From Phoebastria nigripes (lineage: Eukaryota > Chordata > Aves > Procellariiformes > Diomedeidae): DNA of 64,000 nucleotides. Position numbers and translations under genes: made by a program. The notes under the pieces were generated by a model. It was not told the DNA's origin and did no database searches. It saw nothing but the letters and a program-made list of their open reading frames with translations. The stretch lies in assembly GCA_035582835.1 (NCBI GenBank), contig JAYKAV010000888.1:613380-677379 (forward strand). Reading direction: 5' to 3'. Below, one piece after another: positions 11,626 through 25,300 of the stretch. Within the stretch, counting starts at the first letter, position 1; the number at the start of each line of letters is the position of its first letter.

Positions 11626-14600
11626 AAGGAAATGGGCTTGTCAGAGTTGAGAAAGGAAAACAGTGTATTAAAATTGTTTTGAAACTATTTAATTCTGCTT
11701 GTCTCTTTCCTGCCAAATCGTACTCTCATTGAAGTCGATGGGATCTTTGCCACAGAATTAAATAAGGACATAATGGAACATTGCTAACGTCACTCCCCTG
11801 GCTTTTCCCCTCCCGTTCCTAAAATGGTTTTCTTCCCTTCCTTCATTTTTATTTTTTTCTTTCAACGAAAGGCAGCGTAATAATTATCTGGAGCCGTATT
11901 TAGTGAGTGTAGTTATAGTATCTTTTTTCATATATATTTACTCTAAAACGTTAAATCTGATTTATTTTAGTTCTGGATAAGATTTACTATTCTATAGGCA
12001 ATACTAGATGATTTTTAAATTACATTAATTGTTCTAGCATCTTATAAAGTAAATATTATACTTTGTAAAAAAAGGTTAATAGCTGTGCACGAGATTTTTG
12101 TGCACGTATCAGAGCCAGGGTTGCCAGCCTGCAACCTTCCTTCCCAGGCCTGGGCTGTAACTGGCTTTATTTCAAAACAATGTTACTTGAATGTGAAGTC
12201 TGGCTGGGGACAAAATGTAATTGTCTTAGCAATTTCCTTGGTGGTAGTGTTTGGATTTGATTCACTAGCAAAAATGGCTTGTAAGCTTTCTTTTCTGTGA
12301 AATTTAGACATTTCCAAATCTTCTTTCATTCCATATAATCTGTTTTGGGAAATTTCTAAATAGGTTTTAAAAGTGCTTCAACGCTTATTTTGTTGTTTAA
12401 TTAAAAAGTTTGCCAAAATGAAGCCATTCCTGTTGTATCTGGTTTTTTAAATGAGAAGCTTATTCTATTAGGAAGATCTCAGATCTGTTACATTTCAGTT
12501 TTCCAGTTTCTGCTATGGAGACAGGTTTCAAGCTTAACTAAGCGTAACCTTTTAGTCTTTCTAAATGGGGCTATAGTTCAGTAGTTCCAATTTTGGAATT
12601 TATAAAATTTGCTGTGAAAACTGCAGCCCTTTGCTTACGCTTTAGTAAGGCAAGTTCATTTCCTGATCAAAGCCAACGAGCACTGAATTTATACATATTT
12701 CTTCTTTTTAAAGGTGAACTGCTAAAGGACTGAAACTGTACTTCCTTTTAACTGCTGTAACAGAATAGGCGTAGGAAATAAGCCTTGCAGAAAGCTTTCT
12801 GTTGAAGTTTTCCCAGATTCAGCACCTAATTTTCCTTTAAAGTAGACAGCTTAAGCTGCGACATTTTTCCACTTCATGCAAAATAACGCTAAAGTAAAGC
12901 AGATTCTGACAAATTCCTGCTTGCAGTGCCAACCAATGGCCAATAACTGTAGCCTTTCCAAGCAGGTTACACTTGACCCTTTTGTAACTTTTTTCCTACC
13001 TTTCTCCCTACCTTTCCTCTGCCATCGTCTCGTGATTTTATGGGACCTGTTTTCCCCATTTCCTAATTATGTCTGTGGAACTTGATCATTATATGAGTAA
13101 TTGGAGTTCTGATACAGGCTTACAGCATGCATTACAATGTAATATGAAATGTAGACACTTCTGCTCTAAGTGGAAGTGACAGATCAGAGCTTACAAATTG
13201 CATTCATTCACTTAAGAACCGCCTGGGACCTCTAAATTGATCACATGTGTTGTATGGATTATGTAATATTAATTAGGGTGGTATCCAATAGTGCAGCTGT
13301 GGTCCTTTTGATGGTTCTATTAAATCTCTGTTTTCAGGGGGTTGTAACTCAGTTCTGCAAGTCTTTTATTTCAAGGGAGGAAAACTTGAAGCATAATTCT
13401 TTCTTCACTGAAATTGAGAAGGGTTAGCATAGGTATACGTAAATTTAAGAGTGAATCAAAGAAAAACAGTATTCGGGAGGTCTCAGAATTCCAGGTACTT
13501 TTGCACCTATCCTCAACTTTTGTATCTTTACAATGAACACTTTTCATCTCAAAACTGAATATTTTCTGTTTTAATTAAAAATAATAATGTACTTTATTGC
13601 CCTGCTGCTATAGCATTAATTTTTTACGTAAGCTGATGATACTTTTGTGTTTCTTGAAGTATGTAGACAATTGTTACTCTGTATTTATGGCATCTATGTA
13701 TAACATACAGTATTTGTGATTGATATATGTCATCATTATTAGAGAAGAATTAAACTAAGGCATAGGTGGTACATTGTTTGTCCAAGGCAACATAAAAAAA
13801 GTTAAATCTTTAAGAGTAAGGTCACATCTTCCTGATTCCTATACTCAGTCTTCTTAACTTCAACTTTTCAGCAATTTTGATTTGATGATAAAACATTTTT
13901 ATGAGGATATGAACATGCTGCAATTATTTTGTGCAATATTTTTAGTTGCTCCTGGGTTGGATGCTTATAATGAACCATATATGATGTTAATGTTTTGAAG
14001 TTAATTAGAATTACTCACAAACTTTGCTGTAAAAGTTAATTTCTGCTAAAACTCAGAAGCAGCATTCTAGGGCTGATTTAATTTGCAGTATGAGTAGTAT
14101 ATCTTCTGATTTCACACCTTTAAGCTCCAGTCTTTCTAACATAAACTAATACTGAATAGTCATAAAACAAAAAAATTAAAGGACTGTATTCACTTTCTAC
14201 AAATTATATTAAGAGTTAAAAAATTACTTTAGAGCTCTGTGGGCTAATGAGCCTGACTGGGTGTTGGTGGTTTCATCTGCAGTGTGACTGATACTAGTAA
14301 ATTCATATATGTGACCTTTTTCCTTTCATATATTGTTCTGATCGGAAAGTTATAATGAACTGCATCAGGCAGGGTGCTCACAGCACTTCCCAGGCTATTG
14401 GAGTATTAAGACTTAGGCAGTATAGTGTTACAACATGATTGATTTGCACTGTTTTCCCCAAAGATGCTATGTGCAAACCTTATTATTTAAGGCCTGCATA
14501 AATACTTTTTATGTATTAAGAAGTTTCCTATTTTAGTACAAAGTGATAAAAATATGTCATTATGGAGCTATTTGGGATTCCTTGTATTTTTTTTCTCAAA

Positions 14601-15385
14601 ACATACATTAATATTCATGTTGAAATTACATGCTACAAGTAGCATGTCTCCTTTTGTATCCTGTTTTAAAGGATCAGTGGCTCACATTCTCTTTCTTGTC
14701 CTTTTNCGTTTTTATTCAATGCTATGTTTGCTCTGAAGTTTACAGCAACTTGTTATAAAGCAGTTCTTTTCCTTCTAGTTACTTTCAGTATCTTTCAACC
14801 CCGAAGAGCTGCACTGCAGAGTCCAAGCCGACATGCACATTGCACTTCGCCCATGTGCAGTACTAGTTATTTCCTCAAAGCAATAATGCTTTGTAAGTTT
14901 GCAAAAGCATTGCAAAGCAAGGTTCAAAACTATCTGTATCAACCTTACTCTAGTGGCATGAAAATAAGATTTTTTTTTTTCCTTTTTTTCCTGTTTGTAT
15001 GCCACTTAAGTTTTCAGTATATACAATACAGTTTCAGTATGTACAATATCATGAAAAATGGTATTTAATTTTTTCTTTTAAAAATACACAAGAAAACCTT
15101 GGAATGATCCACTAGAGTGAGAGAAAGGTAAAAGTTTGCCACTGGAATCACTTAATTTTCATCGTGTTCAGAGATATTTGATCACAGGATATCAGAGATG
15201 TTACATAATGTTATAGTTGGTTAATAATCAGATTTCTTGTTAGCTGCAAAATAAAAAATACACATGAATACATATGCCTTTTTATAGGGGATTTTTGTTG
15301 TNAGAACTGGATTTATCCATTGATGCATGTATTGTCAATCTTCGTAGTTGATAACAGAAAACTAGTTACTACTAGCTCTAGTACA

Positions 15386-15410
15386 GAGCTCCTTGTGTTA
15401 GAAGGAGCTC
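15386..15410. repeat. Perfect 9-bp inverted repeat with 7-nt spacer
   Basis: GAGCTCCTT (15386-15394) is the exact reverse complement of AAGGAGCTC (15402-15410). GAGCTCCTTG also occurs as a direct repeat at 15386-15395 and 15405-15414. The function is unknown. Confidence 0.8.
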
Positions 15411-15854
15411 CTTGATTCTAAAAAGCAAATCGTATCACCTGCTGAATTAAATTTTAGCTGTATCACAAAAAGTAATTGGAAGTAGAATGAGTTCTTACCA
15501 TCCTTTAGTCTTCATATTTTGCCACATTTATTTTGGCTTAGTTATGTTTTAAATATGAACAATACCACCTTTGGCTTTTAGAAAATAACTTTTTAAAAAA
15601 CCACCTCCTTTGAAAATGCTTTTAAAAAATAATTTAAAATTTTACAGTAATATTGTTGCCAATAGGAAAATATCACTTCTGCATGCAAACACAAAGTATT
15701 ACCTTATGCTTATTCAAGAGACCAGTGTTTCCAGGAGTGTTTTTGTTCAAGGATGTACTTAATGGATTTTATTTAATGGAGTCACTACAGCTCACTGCTT
15801 ACCCAGCCAGCTGAAAGTCTGAATTCTATTTGTTATGTCCTGAATATAAAATGT

Positions 15855-15880
15855 GATTATATTTTTTTTTTAATATAATC
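15855..15880. repeat. 9-bp AT-rich inverted repeat
   Basis: GATTATATT (15855-15863) pairs with AATATAATC (15872-15880) across a loop of T bases. Low complexity makes chance plausible. Confidence 0.6.
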
Positions 15881-16488
15881 CTCTCTTCTGAAGAGCAGAT
15901 AGTAGCTTTTATTATTCCTAAAATAAATTATAAAATGCTGTCTTGAATAACAGTATTTGGATGTCTCAAGACTATGGATTACAAAGCATTCAGAGTTGGA
16001 TCTTTTCACCTTAATAGTAGCACCTGGTTTTGTGCTTGTTTAAAAAATAGGCTGTTGTCAGGAGGCAGCGACAGGGTGACTGTCACTCCTGCTCCTGGGC
16101 CAGGTGTTTGGTAAAGGCCTCCTCCATCCCCACCCCAAGTCTTACAATTTTCTGGCTGTTTTGTGCCATGTCATCTTAATGCTATCGTCTCGAGTCTGTG
16201 TTATAGGATAGACAAGGGGAATGTAGCAGCCCTGCCGCTGGGTGAGGGGGAGTTGGGTAAAGATTTAAGCCTGGAGGGAAACCTGCTCTGCTTCTCACTG
16301 GCTCTTCCCAGGCCAGCAGGACTCTGTAAGGAAGAGGTGGTCATCCTTAGTAGATGCTGGTGCAGAATGTCAACTTTTAGGTATCAGTTAATTTCCTGTC
16401 TACTTTTGGGTAGACTTTCCATCTCCATGAGGAATTTTCATTTCTATGACAAACCAGCCTTTTTTAGTTTGGTGTTTTGTTTTTGGTT

Positions 16489-16489
16489 G

Positions 16490-16520
<31 letters not shown>

Positions 16521-16523
16521 TTT
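16489..16523. repeat. (GTTTT)n microsatellite
   Basis: Six GTTTT units (16489-16518) followed by further T bases. Confidence 0.95.
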
Positions 16524-18796
16524 AAAGGTCTTAGAAGGACAAGCTGGATGGCAGCATTTTGTGGCTATTGGTGTGCTGTATGATCTGTAAATGTTTGGAA
16601 AAGACTTTTTCCGCCAGTAAAGGAAGGCTGTAGTGAACAGACCCTCCTATCTAATGTGGTACTTGACCTCACTGGTTCCTAGCATAAATTACTGCAGTAT
16701 TTTGCATTACAATAGTATGTGCTATTTTTCAGTAACTTTTTTCCTCAAATTCTGTGTGTCTGAAGATGGAGTATAATGGTGTGCATTTGAAATCCTTCTT
16801 TGTGGTTGTTTTTTTTTCCCCTCCTTCTTTTCATTAGTAATGAAGTAATTTTATATTCATCTCTTCCCTAAATTTCAGAGTAATGAATGAGTAGGGAATA
16901 TGCCTGTTTCCAGAAGAGGCATTGCTGTATTTTGTTTCACTGTTACCCAATGTCAGAGCCCTGCCAGCAGGTATCCTCTCAGGCTGCCCAGCCTCAGCCA
17001 GTTGTATGGAGAAGGTTACTTTCTGGGGAGTCATTAAAGCATGTTCTAAAACTGTTCTAAGTTTCACTCCATTGCTGGTTTTGCTGCAGGTCTTAAAGCA
17101 GATTTGCCATAAAATCTAGTGGATACATACATGTTTTAATCATCTGGCTTAATAGGGTGGCTCTTGTATTAAATACGCTGCAAGGCTGAATGTTTGAACC
17201 ATATTGTACTGCTGGAAAATCCATCTCTAATGAGATTTCACTGGAAGTTAACAGAGCGATATAAAGAAATGAAGCTAAAGGGCAATTTAACAATCTACTG
17301 TTTATATGAAATCAAAACTTTTTGGAAGAGTAAAGATGCTTAACTTGAAATGCCAAACTCAAAGAAATGAATCAAGGAACCTTTTATTACTGAGAATTTT
17401 ACTTAATCCTTTTTGGTATCTCCACAGTTTCATTTTCATAAAACTTTTCCTTTATTGCTAAGCACTGAATTAAGGCATTCCATGATTTTTCTATATAAGG
17501 GACTTTTGGGGTATTTTTGGAAGAGGAAGCATGTTGATTGTGAGGTGTCAATGGGATTTGCAGTATATTTACCTGGTTTGTAGAGATTTTCCTTCAAAAT
17601 CACGTATCTTGAAGGATCCCAGAAGCATCTAATTACTTTAGGAGTCACATCTTTATTTTACTTAAAATAACAAAGAAAACTTGATAGATTTGATCAAGAC
17701 TAAGACTTACTTCTTTGAGACATTAGTTTGTGGTTTTTGTACCAACAGCTTTCATGCAATATAGTTTTAAACTTTGCACATATTGAGAATAACNTTCTAT
17801 CATCCAGCATAGATTTAATACCATGATTTTAGTTCTTAAGCTATAGACAATTTTTAGAGAATGACATAAACTATTAAGTAATTTTTTGTGTCCCTTCCTA
17901 AAGGCAGTAAAGAGGGAATGAAACAAAAGAAATGCTGTTATGCATGACAAATAGGCGAGGCAACACTATTAAATAACTAGACCACTGGTAGTTAATAAGC
18001 AAGCTCCAGTGGATTTTAATACGATAAAGCGAACTATTTTATAATATTTATTTGGTTTTCTCATGTAACAGTTTGAATTGTTAATCCAGGAGTTCATAGG
18101 CTGCAAATCATGTTTCACTATTCGTAATAATACCATTTGTTTTGCTGTCTCTTGTTCAGGGTCAGTTCAAATGTTTGCAAGTTTACCAACCCATTCATGT
18201 ACCTCCAGCTAAATGTCTGACACTGTCATTATTTATTTCTGTTCTCTTGTTAAGCATGCTGGAAATGTGGTACAGGTGATTCAGTGGTGTAGCCCCTGGT
18301 GAATATCAGGTTAGTTCCATCAGAGTAATAAAACCTTTTTTGTGATTTTTGTAAGCCAGTTGTGTTGATATGGTGAAAGCCTCATATCTTCAGCCTTTTC
18401 CTGTGACCAATCTCTTTGATTTTCTGTAGCTCATGTATAGCGTTTGCATTAGTCGACTAGGACAGTCAGTGCTGTCCTGTGGCAGCTTTTTTTCGTGCCG
18501 TGTCTAAACTCCTTGCTCATACTAATCTTTCTCAGGTCAATAATTCTCAGATGAATACTGAAAAAAAGAGACCAATGGTGATGATTTCCAACATTGTTAC
18601 TTGGTTCCCTTTTAGAATTTATGATTTTCTTTACCGTGCTAGTCCTGGCACTTAGTATCACGCTCTGTCTTTTCATTTCCCTGAAATGAGAGTACCTAAG
18701 CCCAGTGGTGCTCCAAGGTAAGCTGGATTCCCTTACTGACAAATCCCACCCATTCCAAACAGTACTAAGTTCTATTTACCTGATGGAATCTTAGTA

Positions 18797-18801
18797 TCCA
18801 G
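18797..18801. repeat. Left target-site duplication of the solo LTR
   Basis: TCCAG immediately precedes the LTR terminus TGTCGTGG and is repeated exactly after the other terminus. Confidence 0.9.
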
Positions 18802-18927
18802 TGTCGTGGTTTAACCCCAGCCAGCAACTAAGCACCACGCAGCCGCTCGCTCACTCCCCCCAGGTGGGATGGGGGAGAGAATCGGAAGGGTAAAAGTGAG
18901 AAAACTCATGGGTTGAGATAAAGACAG

Positions 18928-18933
18928 TTTAAT
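18928..18933 (-). terminator. Probable LTR polyadenylation signal ATTAAA
   Basis: ATTAAA on the minus strand (TTTAAT on +), about 180 bp downstream of the LTR TATA box. This is a sensible place for the end of the R region. Confidence 0.6.
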
Positions 18934-19114
18934 AGGNAAAGCAAAAGCCGNGCACGCAAGCAAAGCAAAACAAGGAATTCATTCACTACTTCCCATCGGC
19001 AGGCAGGTGTTCGGCCATCGCTAGGAAAGCAGGGCTCCATCACGCGTAACGGTTACTTGGGAAGACAAACACCATCACTCCGAACGTCCCCCCCTTCCTT
19101 CTTCTTCCCCCAGC

Positions 19115-19160
19115 TTTATATACTGAGCATGACGTCACATGGTATGGAATACCCCATTGG
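19115..19160 (-). promoter_or_regulatory. LTR core promoter: CCAAT, CRE and TATA box
   Basis: On the minus strand the order is CCAAT (19156-19160), the palindromic CRE TGACGTCA (19130-19137), then TATATAAA (19115-19122). These are intact consensus elements in promoter spacing inside the solo LTR. If active, transcription would run toward lower coordinates, antisense to SLIT3. Activity is not shown by the sequence. Confidence 0.75.
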
Positions 19161-19376
19161 CCAGTTGGGCTAGCTGTCCTGACTATGCTCCCTCCCAGCT
19201 TCTTGTGCACCTGGCAGAGCTTGGGAAGCTGAAAAGTCCTTGACTAGTAGGCTACTTAGCAACAACTAAAAACATCAGTGTGTTATCAACATTCTTCTCA
19301 TACTAAATCCAAAACATAGCACTATACCAACTACTAGGAAAAAAAAATTAACTCTATCCCAGCTGAAACCAGGACA

Positions 19377-19381
19377 TCCAG
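19377..19381. repeat. Right target-site duplication of the solo LTR
   Basis: TCCAG follows the GGACA terminus and matches the left duplication exactly. Confidence 0.9.
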
Positions 19382-22300
19382 ACAGCTAAAAAAACATCTG
19401 AGATACTGGGAAGTACTAAACTTAATGTGTCTTCTGCTTGACTAGAGTCCTTGATTAGGTAGCATTGTGTAAATTATTTCTTCAGATACTATACATGANG
19501 ACTAAATAGATTACATAGATGGCTTATTCTTGCAGCAGAACAGGTTATTCATGTAGCTGCTAAATAATACAATTACAATTATATTCTTTTATAATNTGAT
19601 ATGGAACTCAATTTTCTGTTAAATATATCAATCGTGTATAGTCATGTTACACTGTCAACAGGTCTATGGAAAAACATCTTTATAAGCTGAGTGATGTTCA
19701 CTTTACAAAGCTGATACCTGATCAATGATACANGACTTCCTTGGCTTGGCTCCAACAGTTTCTTGGGTAGAGTTGTTTCAACAAATGTCAATATACCACC
19801 ACAGTGCCTTTTTAGTCACCAGCTTTATTCAGGCATTTGAAACTACTTGAGAATTCGATTTCATTTTAGCAGAATTTTTCAGACTAGTTCTTCCTTCTAA
19901 GCAAAAGTCAAGTGGCCAGGGCACTAATGTAGGAAGTGGGACATGCACATCAGACCTGCCTTTGACTGAGCAAGTTTTAAAGCATATCTCCTACCACCAA
20001 GGAAAGTGCCCCACTATGAAATGACCTGCAGTCATTCTGCTTGGAGGCGCTGCTCCACCCTATGTGAATATTCAAATATAGTTTAGTGATTTCTCATCAA
20101 GTAACACTCACTAAAGATACATCCCAGTCAAACTCCAAGTTTTCTTTGTCCCAGGAGTAATAGTGAGGAAAAGACCTTAAATGTTTATGTATCAGCATAA
20201 GTGGAAACAAATCCAACTTTTTTCCTACATGCACTTGTGTCACATAAGAGTACTTAAAATTATAGAGATGCTGAACCAGGTCTGCAATAATGGATGGTTT
20301 TGCTCTTTTCATCTTTAACATTAGGCAGAATCAAGTTGAGTGGAAGGGAGTGATAATGCTGAAGAATTATGTGGCAGTTGCAAAATGATGTTTTGTGTCC
20401 TCTTCTACCCTTTGCAATATTGCTAAATATTAGGAAAATTCTTAAGCGGTGGATGTTGGGAAGACAGACTGTTTATTGGAACTCTGTGGAAATACACTTT
20501 CACCAGACTTCAGTTAAACTGCATTTTTTAATAATTAGACTAACAAATAGCACTTAGTAATTTGGCTGCTAATTATAGTATTTATACTAAATAATACAAA
20601 TAGTATTTATACTATAGTAACCCATTATAAATGGAAGTCTTCANCTTGAAAGGCGTTGCCTTTTGTAAGCAGGGATCTCCCTGTTTATCTAAGTAAAATG
20701 AGTATTGCAGACTCTTCCGATAGGATGAAATCCAGGCTTCTTGGGTATTTGAAAACTTAGGGTAAAAGTTAATTCTCCAAATCCTTCCTTCTTTTTAAAA
20801 CCCAAGGACAGCATTACAATATAGGACTGCTGAAACATCTGAGCTTTCACTCTAATCTACACTTTAGCTTTAAACACCATCAATTAAAGTAATTAACATC
20901 AACAGAATTCAATTCTGAGTAAGACAAGAAGTACAGACTCTGAACTCTTGCTTGTATCTCCAGTTGTCCAGTTTAAGGAATATTAAGAGTACTGCATGGA
21001 TTCCCATGAAATAAATGTGTGTAGTTGTACTAACTACTCTTTTGCTTCTTTTTGAGATATTTTCTGAGCAGCACAGACTGTTTCAGATAACAGAAATTAC
21101 TGTGAAGGGCAGGATATTAATGAATGTATTGAAACTGAAAGATTTGCTTTTGCAAACTGATTATTTTGCAGGGCAGTTTTTATATCTTTAAAAATATATC
21201 TTTTTCTCTTTAGCAAACTATCAAATGCCTCTTAACATGAGCATTTCGTACTGTTAAGGAGAGCAGAAATTTGAGCAGGTGGAAGGTTCATTCATTGCTT
21301 GTTAACTAAAATGTATCCCTTGCCATGCACGAAAAAGTACAGGTTGTGACAAATTAAATTTCTAGAAAACGTCATGAGTGGAGAGATGACAGAAAATTGT
21401 GGTGGCATTAAACAAAAGTTTTAATTAATAAATGAGGAGTTATTTATGAAACATTGTTATTTTTGAAACGTTTTCATGTGTAAGCTGTATGTGTATGTTA
21501 ATGCTAGTGTTAAACTTGCTGTAGTGTGATTTTACCTGATTGTTGACGCTGCTCCTGGGAAGTGACTTGTGTGCATGGCACATCGTAGCATGTTATACAG
21601 GTGATGTTAGAGGGCCCAAGGCTTTCCCGTGAGTAAAAATAGTAGCTAGCACATCTTCTGGCTCCTGTAGGATTCAAAAATCCATTGGATCTTTGAAAAT
21701 ATGGCTCCTTTCAAATGGGAAGATGAGCAGAAGACAATGACAAATACGATCCTTNTTTCCTAGGGAGCACACAGGGCGGTTTTTGTGTTTTTAAGAGAGA
21801 CAGATTAAGATTCTCACTGAAGAGTTTGGGAGTGTTTTCACAGATACGTTATGGAAAGCATGTTTTGCCATGTAAGATTTATAATAACCATTAAGTGTTT
21901 TGTATGATTTGGGCCTGTTAGATTTCAACAGCAAATCCCAGCTGTAGCTGTGACAGGCAGAGTGCTGCTCTGCTCCGAGGGTTATGTTATCGTATCCAGA
22001 AGGCAGGAGGTGACGCTCAGTGTGTAGACCTGGTCAAAGAGCTTTTGGGATCAGAACATCCACAAAATGCATATATTCATCCTATTCATCGTATCTCCCA
22101 GGCAACCCCCAGGCATGCCCCACGTGAGGAGCCCTGCCTGCCATGTGTTTCAGAGAGCCCCCAGGGAACTGCTTGTCATCTCTCAAAGTGAGTGTAGATA
22201 TGGAACGCCTCCAATTTCACCCTCTTCACCAAGCTCAGAAAGCAGAGCCCCTCTTTTATTATAACTAAGCATTCATGCTCTTTTGAACTCTGAGAAAACA

Positions 22301-25300
22301 GCTTTTGTTCCAGAGTGGAGCTGTAGTTTTTGCAAAATCTCCTCCATTATATGAGGTACTGAAGGAAAGAAATTAAGAAAAGTAGTAAAGTAAAGTGATG
22401 ATGACTGAACAAATTTCTGGGCTCTGTACTTGCTTTCCCCTCATGTTCAGGCTATTACAAAATCAATTTAAATGGAAAAGTAAGCACATAGCCAACTGTT
22501 ATGTATGTTGAGAGAAAATTGTGCGTGTATAATACAGATCACTACAACAGTGCTTTCCAATTTATGGTGCTTTCAAGAGTGGGATGAATCTGTACCTTTG
22601 CCTGTGTTTCCAGTGAGTGCTGCAGAAGTGCATGTCCTTGGTCAAAGAACAACCACGTAACTGTACTTCTGTGTGTTGGTGTTGCCTGCGCATTGTTTTC
22701 ATTCTCCCCTTTGCCATGGTACAGCGGTATTATAGGGAGAGAGGTTCTTTCAAAGCTCTGGTGGGTGTTTGAAATAAACTGCTTTTCCAGTGTTCAGCTC
22801 ACTCCTTGGATTACACTGGGACTTGAGATTTTCTATCCCATTGTCATACTTTATTGTAAGACTGTACTGATTCATAAGAAAAACCTGTATTATATCACAA
22901 AGGGGTATTAAATGAATTTAATACATGGAGGTGATTTTTTGCCTGGTATTCCTGTTTTGTGGGACAAGGTCACAGCAACATCTGTTCTTGGCAACTCAGA
23001 AAATTAAGCAGTGTTAGTAGCTGTACGTACTTATTTGGACTCCTGAACTGAGATCTTTCAATGTAGGCAATATTTTTTAATTAATGCGAGGGGGAGAAAA
23101 CGTTTGTGAAAATCAGTGTTGGATCTTTGGGAGCCAAGACTCCAATGTACTTTTCCTACCTCTGCCAGTGGTTCGGTGTGCTGTCACTGATAATTCAGCG
23201 TTTGTACCCATGATATATGAAGAACAATTCCCATGAATGTCATAAAGTTTATTTTAATATTATTACAGTGTTTGAATGCCTTAAATTAGTTGCCTAGGAA
23301 GGCAAGGTATTATAATTATGATATTTTGATTCTTGCATGTCCGTACACTGGAGAAATCCCTGTTAGCAGGCACAGTCTTGTAGTAAATAGCACTGGAGAA
23401 TTGCGGAGAAAGTAGATGTGCAATAGCAGGAGTGCCAATGTAATTATATTTTGTTCTTCTGTACGGTTACTCCTAGGGGAGCAGGAAGTCGGTAATTGAA
23501 ATGATTAGGTACCAATATTATTGTGGTATTACTGGCACACAGGCAGTACTCAAAGCTTTGTCACTTTATAGTGGAGCTTTCTATATGATTCACTCAAGGT
23601 AGAAGTATTTCGAGTAATTAAGGGAAATAAGGGCTTAGCTGTTTAGGGTTAATAATGACTATAGAAGAAGTAGCAATAGTAATGAAAATTTGAGACACCT
23701 GGTGACAATCTGGCCCTCTTTTTATTTCTGCAAGGGTATAGTTAGAGCCCTTGGTAGTTTTGAAAGCAACTGTATTATTTCTCTAACTGACAGATTTTAT
23801 GCAATCAAGTGCCTTATGCTTAACCTCTGGTTGTATTTGCCCTTATTTTTTCCTGACCTTGAGTAAATGATCGTCATTTTATGTTCTAGCCAAAGTCCTT
23901 GAAATGTTCCTCTCCAGAAAAGGACTCAATATCGCTGTTCTGTTCCCAGAAGATTGCTGGGTACTGTGAGGGTGGAAACCATTTGCTATTACTTAATGAA
24001 AAAATGTCCTCCATAAATCACCTCTTCAAGTGGAGCCCACAGTGAAACAGCATGAGTCTTTAGCACTGCCAGCACTCTAATAGACTTATATATCCTGGGT
24101 ACTCATTATTTGCTGGTTGTTAATTATAGAGTGTGTTTAAGACAGGAAATCTGGTGTGCTTCTTAAGGAAAAAGCAGCGTGCCCTATCCTACTCTTTAAA
24201 GGGAGAGGGAACAGGCAAAGGAGGGGAAGGAAATGTCTTCTGTTTTAATTTAAAGGAATGGACTATGTACTTCACCTACAATGAAATGCATCTGATGTTT
24301 TAATACATGTAACTGGCTGGGTTTTTTACTTTTTAAGCCTGAATATTGATGCTAAAGGATTTTAAGACCTCTGGAGAGGTTATTGGTGAGGCAATTTGGG
24401 TGCATCTTTGGGAGAATTTGTTTGTCGTTACGGTAAAAAGTCCCTTTGGGTACATGTGTGAAGGATGTCCCTGGGGCAGGAAAACTGGAGCTTTAAGATC
24501 TTTGTGCAGCTCCCTGCTTATTAGATCAGTTAATCTAATTAAGTGGTTTACTCTGACTTCACACAGGCATGAATCAGAAGCAATTCATCTTGAAAGTCCA
24601 TTGTATGAAATCATTATAGTGGTGGTGGGGAGATGAGGGCTAAATCCAGTGCCTGTGAAACCACCGGCTTCTACTCTCTGCTCCTAGAGATCACTTTTCA
24701 CATTTTACTTTTGCACGTATGTCACTGGATAAAGTATATAAATAGCTTTACAGCAAGAATTGGCAACCCAGGTTTTCCTTCCTCCACGCAACTCTTTTAA
24801 CTGCTGCTCTCTAGTCCTCCTTCTTTCTGATTCTGTCTTTCTGGAAAGTTTATTTTTCTTTCTGTCAATGGCACAACTTCAAGAGGGAGGCTAGAAGAGA
24901 CTGCCCTCCCCAGCATAGCCACTAGTTTGATGTTAATGACTCCCTCTTCTGACAGGGAAAGGCAGGTTTTGAACCCACTCAAACAGAAGAGAATGTCTGA
25001 TGCTAGTTGCCTGCTTTCCAAGCTGTCTTACAGAAGGCAAGAGTAGAAAGCTTCATCTTCCTTCTCCTTTGGCTGAGAGAGTGCTTGCTCCTGCTTGAAA
25101 GGGAAGACTTGGAGCGTAAATGTAAAAGGAAAAGACAGGAAAGGTGCTGCGCAACTGGGATTTGTAACCAGGCTTTGTTATTCACCTCTTTTTATTCGAA
25201 CATTATCGATAACAATAAAAAGCCATGGGTTGGTTATAAATAAGCTCACAGGTGATCTTTGAAATAGTGTTACATTTAGATATCGGGGAATGGAAAACTG

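Larger units (their letters stand above)
10926..18796. other. Intronic sequence without genes
   Basis: AT-rich intron. It holds an A7G11 run at 11608-11625, inverted repeats at 15386-15410 and 15855-15880, and a (GTTTT)6 tract at 16489-16518. There is no recognisable exon, RNA gene or transposon. Confidence 0.55.
18802..19376 (-). mobile_element. Solo LTR of an endogenous retrovirus (ERVL-like, resembles avian TguLTR5), antisense to SLIT3
   Basis: The element is 575 bp. It starts TGTCGTGGTTTAACC and ends GAAACCAGGACA on the + strand, so its termini form an imperfect inverted repeat with canonical TG...CA ends. It is flanked by exact 5-bp duplications TCCAG (18797-18801, 19377-19381); a 5-bp duplication suits ERVL-type integration. 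Read on the minus strand it begins TGTCCTGGTTTCAGC and shows CCAAT, TGACGTCA, TATATAAA and then ATTAAA in correct order for an LTR. No gag, pol or env sequence adjoins it, so the provirus was reduced to a solo LTR by recombination between its two LTRs. The family name is from memory; the structure is directly visible. Two N bases (18937, 18951) lie inside. Confidence 0.93.
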
